Shown piece by piece: positions 23,462 to 34,818 of a DNA stretch of 64,000 nucleotides. Both the position numbers and the translations under genes were made by a program. The DNA is from Hymenoscyphus infarciens (lineage: Eukaryota > Ascomycota > Leotiomycetes > Helotiales > Helotiaceae), in assembly GCA_001414345.1 (NCBI GenBank), contig LLCB01000134.1:80896-144895 (forward strand). The letters are read 5' to 3'. Each line of letters opens with the position of its first letter. Position 1 is the first letter of the stretch. The notes beneath the pieces were generated by a model that saw only the letters and a list, made by a program, of their open reading frames with translations, had not been told where the DNA came from and searched no databases.

Positions 23462-25496
23462 AATACTAGAGGGTCGAGAGTTTAAAACCTTATTTAGAAA
23501 GGCCACATTAGCTAGTTTCAAACCGAAAAGGCCATAGCTTTTTTTTGTTTTTGTAAGTGAAGTTAGCAAGAAGGACCGCCGTACAACTAGAACCGCACGT
23601 CGCGTTCTCTTTTATTTACTTTACGTCTGTCCTGAAAACCAATCTTTATTTATTAATATCCATTTTGGAAAATGTGGCAGGCTTCCGAATAGTCTTTTCA
23701 CTTACAGTACTACGCAGCGGCGGCAAAGACACCAATACTAACACTCATTATCAGCGACTTGAGACGAGGTGGTCGTATACTCTTGCTTTAGTCTGATCGC
23801 TGTCTTGTAAAACTGATCATTTCCATAATTGATGAATGAAGTATATCAGGGTGCCAGACTTCACACCACCATTTTGAAACCCTCCTACGTAGGACAAGAT
23901 CCACCAGGAGCACAGATACAATAAGACTACCAGCGCAAACACCAGTCCGCAATGCCTTTCCACCATCGCTCAACTTGAATCCCAAAGACAAATAACCTAC
24001 CAAACACCCACAAACGGAACAATTCTTCGAGCACAACACCCAAGGACAAAAGCGCAACACAGGAAGGACACTCGGTACACTATCAAAACGTCAGTTTGTA
24101 ATTTTTGAAATCATTACTAACAAGCCCCAACCCCTGATGACGAGCAGTTGAAGCAAGACGCGGAAAAGGAAAGGGCAAGAACTCACAGCCATACACCGTC
24201 TTCCCTTCAGAGCATCCAATACATCCGTTTCCCTCTTGAATACCATTGCCGTGCCCTCGGGGATTTCCTCTTAGAGAGCTAGGGAGGAGACCCCCGTGAC
24301 AGCTGCAAATACCACTGGTAAGAGTTTGAAGAACTGCATTTCGGTATCTCGAGTAGCCTCAGTGTGCTGGAAGAGAGAGAGGAAAGAGAGGCTCTGAATG
24401 TTGCGCTACCCCGGTGACTGAGTGAAATAAAAACAATTCTATCCCCATCCCTTCCATGTCACGCGATCAAACGGTCTTCCCCTCTCTTGCCTTAGCTGTT
24501 ATTCACGGTAGCAATCTCTTTTACCCAATACTCAAGATCAAGTAGCAGAACCATCATCATCATTAGCTCACCCATTCATGACAAATACCTTTTCCAACCC
24601 AGTCTCAATGCAAGTACTCTACACATACCCTCTCATGCAAAACACTTCCACTTGACAACCGCCCCCTGAAGGTGGAGACCTCCCTCGTATCGTCGTATCC
24701 CGAAGTACCAACTACCGAAGCAGGTCCCTAAAACTCACTGCCAGTTTTCTTTCCCCAAGGCATAGCAAGCCCCAGAAAAAAGGAGGTATACAAACGAAGA
24801 TAATTGAGGGGTAACAAGGTTTACAACCATGACATGATACGAGAATATACTTGGCGACCACCCCAGGAACTATCCGGCTGAGTATGGCGATACGTTGGGT
24901 AATTCTCAATCAGGACACCGCGAGTCTACCAAGTGATTTAATAATATACGCATGAATTAAGGAACGGTGGCTAATATCGTTTCGGAATGTCAATGCCAAA
25001 GAAGCTGCGAGACAAGCCAACAAAGCTCGCAACAAGAGCGAATCCGACAATAAACCCCTCACTTGAGGGGAAACACACTTCACTTGCAAAACCAGGTTGA
25101 CATCACCACGAACATCGGGGGAAAGATAGGGTGGATGAATATCCATACCTAATATCCCAACCTAGCAGGGACGAATCAACTCATCCCTACCATCTTGATT
25201 TCATAATTAACAAATCCATCCATCCACAATGCATCACTCCAACCCCTCAAAGAACTCTACCATCCATATCAATATTCACAAAGGTAAAAAAAACCCCATT
25301 TCCACGCAAGCTATGCATCGAAAAACTCAGAACAAAAATAAGTAATCCCCGTGACTCCATTGCCCGGATGCATCTAGGATTTCATCGAAGAAGAAGCCTC
25401 CATGTATGCGTTGAGACCCAAACAAATACTCCGTGTAATCCAAGCCCCTTTTTGATGTTTCCTCTTTTGAAATAAGAGAAGTTTCGATGACAGCCC
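23462..25496. other. Intergenic region between convergent genes
   Basis: About 2 kb between the 3' ends of the hydantoinase-like gene and the kinase. No gene supported; short frames lack recognisable features. Confidence 0.5.
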
Positions 25497-28400
25497 TCAT
25501 GACCATTTGATATCCCCACTAGGCTGTCGTCCTTTTCGTTTAGAATTCAACTGAGGTGCCGTCCCATGTATCACCGACGGGCGCGACGACTCTCGCTGCT
25601 GCTCCCGCGAGTTCTCTCGTGAATGCTCTTTCGCACGACCTCCATTATCCCTTCTCGAGGACGCAGTCGGTTCTTCTCTATTCGTAGGTGTACTAAGAGA
25701 AGACCGCGACGTTCGTAGCATCGAGGTGCGTGGCAATCGACTTTTGCTCGTCGAAGAGCCACCCGGAATTTCAGCACTCGTCCTTCTCGGTATCTGTGGG
25801 ATAGCGCCGCCATCTCTACTCCTTGGTCGATACAACATGGCATCGCCACTGGAAGTCGCCGCCACTCTTCTTGGTGTAATACTGCCATCAACGAACGACG
25901 ATTGCTGGGCTCCCCGGCTAGCGTGCGTGGGCGTGATGGGCGTTGATACACTCGACTGCAAGGAAGGAGGAGTGTATGAGTTTGTTCGTCTTGTGCCTTG
26001 TCCTGATCGAGATCGTGATGCGCTGCTAGTCTCCTGGTCTTTCTCGAGACCCAGTTTGACTAGGTCACTTGCCATGTTCCTCACGAGAACGGCCGAGTCG
26101 CTCTCAGCCAGATGCTCAATGGCTTCGAATAACTTGTGTCGCCGTATGCTCTGCGATCTATCGTCACTTGGATCGCATATGCTACGAACAATTCGCAGAA
26201 GATTCAATCTAACGACGGCTTTTTTGTGGTTCAACTTTTGGAGAACCCCGGAAAAGAGGTCCGGACGTGCTAATGAGACAGCGACTGGTGAGCTTAATCT
26301 CAAGAGCTTTTGCAAAGGCTCGAGAAGATTATAGTCAAAGGCACTAGCTTTTGGTGCATTGAAGCATTGGACAATGGCTTCTATGAAGTTACCTTCGAGC
26401 AGTGATTTCTCAACCCTTGCAGTCTCTTCTTGAAGCCTGACAAGTATTGTCAGTAAGGTCCAACACAAGGATTACATGAAAAACTCACCAGATGAATATA
26501 GCATCCAAAGCAGTCACCTGCCAATATTGGTCCTCCAGAAGAGACACGTAAAACTGCAGTCCCTTATTTTGCCACAAGTACTTCCTTCCAAGCTTGCCAG
26601 AATGCGCCATATCGCAAAGTATTGGGAGAGCAAACTCCTTCGGCGGTCGTTTCGTCTTCATGATCTTTTGTAGTAACGGTATAATACCGTTCATTGCAGC
26701 GTCTTCCTGTCTCGCCTTACTTAAGCGACACAGATTGTACATGGTATTCAGAACTTGATTAGATATTTCGCGGAAGTGAACGGTGGTCTTTTTCATACTA
26801 GCACTTAACAAGTCAATCAGTAACTCGATGGCGTTTGCGGCATGGAGACTGTCAAGTGTAGTCGATAACATTGATAAGTTCTTGATAAACTTCAACATGG
26901 TGATTTGATGTGCCGGTGTCATCCTGCAGAGATCTTTAAGAACACCTGGTTGATGTTAAAACAATTCAAATCGTACAACTGAAATTCTTACGTTTGAGTA
27001 CAACACGATCGGCAACCACCTCTTTGACGTAATTTTCTGCCTGCGAAAATAGATAGAAAATGTTGACGATTCGTCCCTCAATAAGCTCAGAAAGCCCGTC
27101 GTCTTCATCAAGAACCCGGTCAAGGACTAAGGCGAGGGGAGAAAGAATTTTGCTTCTAGAAAATATGCGACAAAAATCGTTTTTCGGAGTTGGTCCCTAC
27201 ATATTGTAAGCAAGAAAAGGTATCACAAAAATCTGTATATATACCTGAAGCTCAAACACACTCCAAACCCCATTGACTCCAATCAACACCAAATCCTTCG
27301 ACTCATCGTAGTCTTCATCCAGAAACTCGACAAGAACATTCAAACCACCAGCACTAACAAACATCTGAAGAGTCAATGTTGATGTTTGGTACATCTGTCG
27401 TACAAATGCTGCTGCCTCGAGTCTAATTTCGGTCGAATATTGCCTGGCAGCAAATTTCGTAATAATGGGTATTCCACCCACGAAACATAAATTCTCTTGA
27501 ATTTCGACGTCATCTAAAATGATGCTATTCACTACTTTCAACAGACGTAATATCATACTTTGGCGACTTTTGAGTGTACAAGGTTCCAAGATTTCCAGTA
27601 TAGGAAGCATTCCGTGAGCGCTGATTATGAGGCTCTTCGCATCCACGGACTCGTAAAGAACATCGAGAAGTTGTTCCGAAAGTTCTGAAAGGGTATCCGG
27701 ATCCTCAGTCACTTTCAGAGAGCTGACCAAACCTTCAACGAGGGTACAAAGTCGTGCATGTTTATCACGAGCTATGTTAGCTTGTAGATCCATTTCATCA
27801 AATCCTTGTTCCAGCGAAGCAAATGGGTCGTCCTCGTCATCCTCGTCACCGAGCCAGGATTTGTTTGAAAGTTTGGAATGTAGCATGAGGGTCCCAACAC
27901 CATCCTCTGAACCTACGTCGCTTTCAGCCTTTTCGACGATGGAATCTCCTTGACCGAATATGTCAGAAAAGTCTTCATCGTCTTCGTCCTCGGCGTATCG
28001 TTGTATCTCTACCGAAGATTTAGATCTACGCATAGCAGGATCTTCTCGAGGAGCCAAAGCGCCTCTCGTGCTTCCGTGGACGTTGGTGATAGGTGAATGA
28101 GCGGAACGTGGTAAACTTGTTAGATCTGAAGGATGGAAGAGTTTGGGTGAAAGCGCATCGTCCTTCGAAGCAAGTTAGCAATCACTATCAATGACAGAGT
28201 TGATCTTTAAACTAACCTTAATGATGTTCAGTCGCCGGTTAAAGGCAACATCTGTGTCTACAAATATGTCCGAGTAGTCGTCCATCGAGGGTTCCTTGAA
28301 AGGAGCAGCTGGTCTTTGGGGGAGGGAGAACTTGTTTTCGGCGTGAGCTTTGATTGGCGATTTAGGTCTTGGGGGCGGCATGCTGGCCGAAGCCTTTCTC

Positions 28401-30391
28401 GAGATACTTTTTGGTGCAACAGCCGGCTTAATATCCTGGGTTATCACCGTAGGCTTGATTCGGTATGGTCGAATTGTTTCGAGCTCATGAGTATCAGCCT
28501 CCATTGGTTTGTGTGGTCCCCTAATAGTTACAAGGTCACCCTCGAAATTGCTGTCCCAGTTGTCGTTCTCGTCATTGGTAGAATCGAACGAAGCATATGC
28601 TTTCAAGCGATCAGAAGAGAGCTTTCCACCGAAATTGTCATGTGGTTTGAATTGAGGAAGATGGAGGGCGCTAGGTGATATCGAGGAAGCAAAGTCATCA
28701 TCCCAGTTATCGTCGGCTACTCCACTAGTGGTTAGTGAGGGGGGACAATGCTGCCAGGATTGTTACATACAAGTCGTTTCAGGCGACCGAAAAGCTTCGG
28801 CTGACTGTTTTGGTTTTGCCAGGGAAAGCGGGCCCTTAGCTGGTGTTATAAGGCCAGGATGGGTTTGTTCATTGTTTTGAACACTTCGAAGAGGCGGATC
28901 TCGACGAAGAGGTAGGGGACTAGCCATGGAAGATCTGGCTGAAGCTCGAAAAGAACCAGGACCGGGTGGTGACCTCAGAGCCTCATTCCATTGCTTGACC
29001 TCTTCTACAGCTTCATTGAAGTTCGCAGGTGGCTTCGCAACTGGGGCATCCGTTCGTCGGGACCCCATAATCCAGGCGTGCTTCAGCAACTTGCGGGCAG
29101 AAACTCTGAGATTGGGATCCTTTTGGAAACATTGCATGAGAAAGTCTCGAGCAGCCTACTCGCAGTCAGAATATTCTAGTAAAGTTAATGATCATATATG
29201 TTAGAAATAGACTTACAGGTGAGACACCCTCTGGCAATGGTGGATGGTCGTCATTAACAATGGCAAATAGTGCTGGCATGGGAGCCAGTTTATGGTACGG
29301 AGGTTTTCCTTCCAGCAATTCAATAACAGTGCAGCCCAGACTCCAGATGTCCGAAGCTGGAGTTGCACCGGAGAGTTGTATTATCTCAGGGGCCATCCAG
29401 TAAGGTGTTCCTACAACCTGTGCTTCTTTATCCGCTCCAGCCAACGTGCTTGTCGAGACGCCAAAATCTGCCAATTTAACCTTTCCATCCTTGGTGGTAA
29501 GGATGTTTGCTCCCTTGATGTCACGATGTATGACACCTTGATCGTGAAGATATAGAAGTCCGAGTAGAATTTGACCCATATAAACCCCCACAAGGTTTTC
29601 TGGGAATTTTCCGTAGCTTTTACATATTGAATGCAGTGACCCGTTTTCACAATACCTGGGAATAATTAGACGACGGTGAGTGGAGTGTGCTGCAAAACTT
29701 ACTCGAGAATAATGTTAAGGCAATCTGAAGACTTGACGAAGCCCAGGTACTTGACAATATTATCATGCTGCCAGGTATTAGAAAACACTCACTACCACTT
29801 TCACTCTGGACTTAACTCACATTGAGATTCTTCAGTAGGTCTATTTCGGCCTATTTCGTCATGTTAGTTCCTCCGGCTTGGAATAAACAAAGAGGGAAAT
29901 TATACCTCAATCATCCGCAACTCGCTCCTTGGGAGGTCTCCTAGCTTAATTTGCTTGACTGCCACAGCTTCTCCAGTACCCCAATTGAAGGCTTTGTATA
30001 CTGAACCAAATGCACCCTTTCCCAGACATTCTCCTAGACGCTAAATCCACATATAAGCCCATATACCTGCCAGCGTTGTTGGGGAGGGACTCACATAGTC
30101 CTTGAGTCCAGGATCTTGGAGTGCCTTCTCCTTGACTGCTCCACCATCTCTCCTTGGTGTACCAGGTGTTCGCTCGGCCTTGCCATGACCGCTCCCATTC
30201 CCATTTCCGTTTCCGTTCTGCCCGCCACCACTCCCACTACCACTGCCTGATCTGCCATTTTGTTGGCGGTCCGAAGGGGGGTGGGAGACCATGACCTCGT
30301 CGTCGTTTCGGGGCTTGGAGAAGTCGAGGCGGTGGAGGCGGTTGTTGTTGTTGATGAAGATGCTCTGCTTTGGAGCACGGGGAAAGCTCAC
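25497..30391 (-). CDS. sepH: SepH/Cdc7-type septation initiation kinase
   Basis: Eleven exons: 30391..30095, 30040..29906, 29850..29821, 29767..29703, 29655..29217, 29155..28771, 28719..28217, 28162..27245, 27196..26992, 26945..26489, 26436..25497; 1457 residues. All joins keep frame with consensus donors. Residues 1-99 are Gly/Asn-rich linker. The protein kinase domain (about 100-350) has [41 protein letters not shown] and GTPYWMAPE, all catalytic residues intact. A long C-terminal region with ARM/HEAT-like helices ([35 protein letters not shown]) follows, then a Ser/Arg-rich tail. This architecture is that of Aspergillus SepH and S. pombe Cdc7, which act at the spindle pole body in the septation initiation network that triggers cytokinesis. 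That role is inferred from orthology. Confidence 0.94.
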
Positions 30392-31528
30392 ATCCCAACC
30401 ATCAGGTTGTCGTTGGTCGTTTCACGTCGCGGTTCGCGGGGTAAGGATTATTGCGGATATTATAGGCGATGCTCCCAGCTTTAGTTGTAGGCTCAAGCTC
30501 TAACGAGTAAAGTGTAGTGCAGTGCCGATTGCCTGCCAAGGTATATTCCAATCGGAGCTGTGACGTTCGCCGCGGGATGTTGAATTGGAAAGTGGCAGAT
30601 CGGCGGCACATACTCTGTAGCAATGTTAATGTTTTTTCTTCTGGTGAAGTCGTTGGTTGTTTTGCTTGTGGGCGGCGCTGGCTTGGAAGAAGAAATTGCA
30701 ACAACAAAAGAGCAAACAGGTCGTTTTGCTGGGAGTCGCGACCTGCATGTGCTGCTGTTCAATGTAAGGCTGAGGTCCGACCCTCAAATCAAAATGAACC
30801 AGCGAGAAAAGGTCCAGCCACACTATTGGATCTGCGGACCTGGTACGGCAAAATAGCAAAATATATATTATGTGTTTCACATTTTCTGGAAGCCCTGCGG
30901 TTGATCTTTCATTGGGTCAACCAAACGCACGTAAGACGGCCAATTACTACACCTTGTTATCACAAGCATCGCATTCATCCTTTACAGCCCTGGTACCAGT
31001 GGGAGTTGCCGTCTATTTTCCACTCTCAGCCTCAACCCCTGCAGGCTAAGCAAGATCTTGGAGCAGGTATTATGTTCAAGTAGTACAGAGAGGGGTAACA
31101 AAATCTGGTGGTGCATATTCATAATCAAACTTGGTATTTATTCAGTTAAAAGTAAAGACTATGTACTATGAAGAGCTAGCGAATGAGCTTTTGCCATTCG
31201 CTACTGATGCAGAAAGCGAGCAAATGTAAACATTGCCCAGTAAATCCGCCAAACTCCATACCTGCAGTGTTCCCCGTCGTAAGCGAACAATGAAAATCGA
31301 AGCAGCCTCATAAATAGAGGTAAATCCATCAACTATCTTCCAGCAAGGCAAAGACAACTCCATATCCGTGCCAAACGCCCCTTATCCCAAAAGTCGAATG
31401 TGCAAACTTTTTGCGTAGCAGAACCATATTCTACAGTGGTATCACAATTGTGTGCCCTCAGACTCCTTTTCCCCCACATTAAGTTCATTGAGAAGCGCAA
31501 CCGATGACCAGCCTTGTGCCCGCCAATA
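30392..31528. other. Upstream region of the SepH-type kinase
   Basis: About 1.1 kb between the kinase start and the 3' end of the next minus-strand gene. It should hold the kinase promoter and 5' leader. A 188-codon plus-strand frame at 30517-31083 shows no recognisable domain and is not called. Confidence 0.45.
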
Positions 31529-33039
31529 TCAAATCGTGGGCTCGCGGCGGAGATTACGGCTCAGTCCCGCTGATGCCCACCAGGAATCTGGTATGTCATC
31601 ACGTTCCGCAAGACGCGATATGATGCTACGCATTCCTCCTAAACCCTCTCCATCGTTCGTTATGTCGTTGGCGGAAGCTTCGTCTGGCGGAGCTAAAACC
31701 GCTTCCGCGTAACTCCTCCAGGTTTGTGCTCCATTTGGTCGTACGAAGTTATTAAGGCCGTACATATCCTCCTCCTCCTCCTCGGTATTCGATCCAGACT
31801 CTGAGACGTCGCAATCCCGAGCTGGTGTCTGCCCATCAGATGGACCCGTGCTAGTCATCGAAGTGCTAGCTGAAACCACTGCTGAAGCCGTACTTGAAGA
31901 TGCTGCTGCTGCCGCAGAAGTAAATGACGAACCAGCGCTAGGAGGTTGAGGATCCGGAGTAATACTTGTTAAAAGCGTATCCCAAACCGCTCCATTTTCG
32001 GGGCTCAAACTTCGGTCTCTGTCGCCCAACCCATCGGCATAAGCTTGTCGAGCTGGTATTCGTGCCCTTTCAAGGTTGGTCCTGCTGGTCCTCGCTGGAG
32101 GCCCCATTCGGTCTGAAAGTGTGGGTCTGATCGATCGCTAAATAAAATGTTAGTTTGAGATCAATTGAATTAAGAAGAGCTGTCAGATATACCAGCATTG
32201 AAAGATCAAAATTGGTACTCGTTGAGAAGATCATAACAGGTTGGGAAACATACTTCGCCTGAGAACAATGATGGGCGCCCGGAAAACCCACGCGGCTCGG
32301 AATCTTCCAATGCGCGCCGTGTTTGTTCTTCCTCTGCTTCTGTTGCCTGTCTGTGTGCGATTGCAAGCGCGTGTCCATAAGGCGATATCCGGGAGTGTGG
32401 GGAGTCGGAACCGTGTCTGGCCAGAAATTCGAGGTCTGTATCTGTGTATGGAGGGGTTGGGGCGGGATTTCGCGCCAGTCGTTGGAGTTCTGACCTTTGA
32501 CGTAGGCGACCGAGTTCGCCCCTTCGGAAAGAGTAGTAGTCCCTTGTTTCTGGGACTGGGGGCATGATTGAAGGTCCGTCTTCGTCTGGTTCATTGCCGC
32601 GCCCATGTCGCCCTAGTTGGATGCGAGAACGCAGATATTCGCGTTCGAGTTCACTTTCGCGCTCGGCTATGCGAGCTGCTTGCCTTTGTATCGACTCGGT
32701 CGTGGACAATTCGCCTGGAGTGAGGGATGGATCTCGTTCCAATTCGTGTGAGTTTGGCTCGTTGGTCATGGATAGGAGACGCCGCCGCCTTGCTTCGAGC
32801 GCCTGTGAACGCGCAGTGCTGCCACGCACCGTGCGATGACGGCGAATGGCAGACCGAGGGACGGCGGCGGTTTTTTCTGAGGCTTTGGATGCCACCTCAG
32901 GCTCGACGGGGGCAACGAACAATCTGATCTGGTTAGCTTTGCATGCATGAGCGAGGAAAAGAGGCTGAAAACTTACGGCAAACCCATTTTTGCGGTTGGA
33001 AGAGTCGAATGGGGGAAATAAATTGGGGGAGAATGACAA
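31529..33039 (-). CDS. Conserved fungal hypothetical protein
   Basis: Three exons: 33039..32977, 32928..32254 and 32137..31529; introns of 48 and 116 bp; 448 residues. I do not recognise a named domain. It starts MSFSPNLFPPFDSSNRKNGF and joins to AIRLFVAPVEPEVASK. There are basic patches (RSAIRRHRTVRG, ALEARRRRLLSM), a predicted helix or coiled coil around ESELEREYLRSRIQLGRHG, a Ser/Ala-rich stretch, an acidic run EEEEED and a conserved-looking end with IPDSWWASAGLSRNLRRE. It is soluble, with no signal peptide or membrane segment. It is divergent from FOL3 with 537 bp between starts. Confidence 0.72.
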
Positions 33040-33576
33040 TGGCAGGTTCGCGACACGGAAAAAGATGCTTTGGATGAAGATGGAGTTGGTGGTATTTTAT
33101 CGCGATGGATATTCTCGTCGGTTGGTTGGATGCTTGATCGCGAAGAGGTGGGCGATTTGGGTTGGGGCTGCACCAAATGGCGCTAGTAGCCCAACTAGGC
33201 TTAGCGTTGGTCTGCACAACATTTCAAGGGTTAAAGGGGGGAGTTGCGGAGGAGGCTGAGAAGCTAAAAGTTCGGTCGCAAGTTCAAGTCGTCGCCAACT
33301 CCATCAAGCCAGCAAATCGTCGTCCGCCAGTCGAAACAACACTCATCGCGATAATTGGTGTTGATGGCCACTGCTACCTCATTTTCTACCTCACCGCTCG
33401 TTCTTGCTACACCAAGCCCTCCCCACAGCTCGCCAGCGCATACATTTAACGACCGCTAGTCTTCAGAGCATGCAAATGGTGCATGGCCTACTCGCAAACC
33501 GCATGAATGCCTCTAGTGAGATAGCATCGTAATACTGGTCTGGTGTAGAACAATTGGAAGCGGTCAAAAGCACAAC
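33040..33576. promoter_or_regulatory. Divergent promoter region, hypothetical gene/FOL3
   Basis: A 537-bp region between outward-facing starts; both promoters should lie here. No specific element identified. Confidence 0.4.
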
Positions 33577-34818
33577 ATGATCGAACTCGGATTAGGGCGC
33601 ATCGGTCGCCTGGTCTTGCAAACACCCCAACCGTGGAAAGCTATACACGTTGCCGGTACGAATGGCAAGGGCTCGATATGTGCCTACCTGTCTGCAATGC
33701 TACATGCAAGTGGCGTGCGGGCCGGTCGATTTACTTCCCCGCATCTGATAGACCGATGGGATTGTGTAGCCATTGACCAGCATCCCGTTCTCGAGTCGAC
33801 TTTCCGTCAAGCAGAAGGAGCGGTGCTGAGGAGAAATCGAGAGGAGGCCATCGGAGCCTCGGAATTTGAACTTCTCACAGCGACTGCATTCGAGGTGTTT
33901 GCAAAAGAAAAGATTCAGATGGGCGTGGTAGAAGTTGGTTTGGGTGGTCGACTTGATGCTACAAACATCTTGCAAAATAAGGCCGTCACGGTCATATCTA
34001 AAATCGGTCTGGATCATCAATCCTTCTTGGGGAACACAATTGAAGGAATCGCCCTTGAAAAGGCGGGAATAATGAGGCCTGGTGTGCCCTGTGTGTTGGA
34101 TAGGAGCAATTCCCCAGCGGTTCGAAGGGTGGTCGAAGAGCATGCCGAGGAAATAGGAACAGATGTGGTTTTGAGTTCAACGGAATCTGCATTTCTCGAT
34201 GAGTTGTCCCAGGAAGATTTTGAGCCTCACCAATGGGAAAACCTCGCATGCGCCTATGCAGCATTCCAGTTGGCTTATACAAAGCTAGAATCGCCATTAC
34301 ATCGTCTGCAACCTGCCATTCAAAGTTTGAATTGGCCTGGGCGCCTCCAAACCGTTGACATTCGGAGCATTACTGGTAGACGGGAGCCTGTCGTCCTTGA
34401 TGGAGCCCATAATGTACAATCGGCCGAGGTCTTGGGGTCATATGTCAACAACAAACTTCGGAAAGGAAACAAGGTGACGTGGGTGTTAGCGGCATCGCGA
34501 GGAAAAGAATTGCAAGGCATACTCAACCCTCTGCTCAACCCAGGCGATTGTGTTGCTGCAGTTGAGTTTGGATCTGTGGATGGGATGCCATGGGTTCAAG
34601 CCATGCCATCGCATGATATCCTATCTGCTGTTTCGAAATCTGGACTTGATGCAAATCAAAATCACAACGCAGGTACCAACATATTAGATGCGATCAATTG
34701 GGCAACTGCTGTTGCTGGTGGTGGCCCTATTGTTATTGCTGGAAGCTTGTATCTTGTTTCCGATGTATTGCGACTCTTGCGAGATGCCCAGAACCCGATA
34801 AATAGTATATTGGGCTGA
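33577..34818 (+). CDS. FOL3: Dihydrofolate synthase (Mur-ligase family)
   Basis: Single exon, 413 residues. It joins dihydropteroate to glutamate using ATP, giving dihydrofolate. Visible motifs are the P-loop HVAGTNGKGS (residues 24-33), EFELLTATAFEVFA, VVEVGLGGRLDATN, the Mur-ligase segment KIGLDHQSFLGNTIEGIALEKAGI, and the C-terminal domain motif VVLDGAHNVQSAEV. The N-terminus MIELGLGRI matches yeast Fol3 (also beginning with an IELGL segment), which argues for dihydrofolate synthase rather than folylpolyglutamate synthase. There is no mitochondrial presequence, so a cytosolic location is inferred. Confidence 0.94.
   Translation: MIELGLGRIGRLVLQTPQPWKAIHVAGTNGKGSICAYLSAMLHASGVRAGRFTSPHLIDRWDCVAIDQHPVLESTFRQAEGAVLRRNREEAIGASEFELLTATAFEVFAKEKIQMGVVEVGLGGRLDATNILQNKAVTVISKIGLDHQSFLGNTIEGIALEKAGIMRPGVPCVLDRSNSPAVRRVVEEHAEEIGTDVVLSSTESAFLDELSQEDFEPHQWENLACAYAAFQLAYTKLESPLHRLQPAIQSLNWPGRLQTVDIRSITGRREPVVLDGAHNVQSAEVLGSYVNNKLRKGNKVTWVLAASRGKELQGILNPLLNPGDCVAAVEFGSVDGMPWVQAMPSHDILSAVSKSGLDANQNHNAGTNILDAINWATAVAGGGPIVIAGSLYLVSDVLRLLRDAQNPINSILG

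Noticed and set aside
30517..31083. 188-codon plus-strand frame upstream of the kinase gene
   Set aside because: No recognisable motif, irregular composition and location in the kinase promoter/leader.
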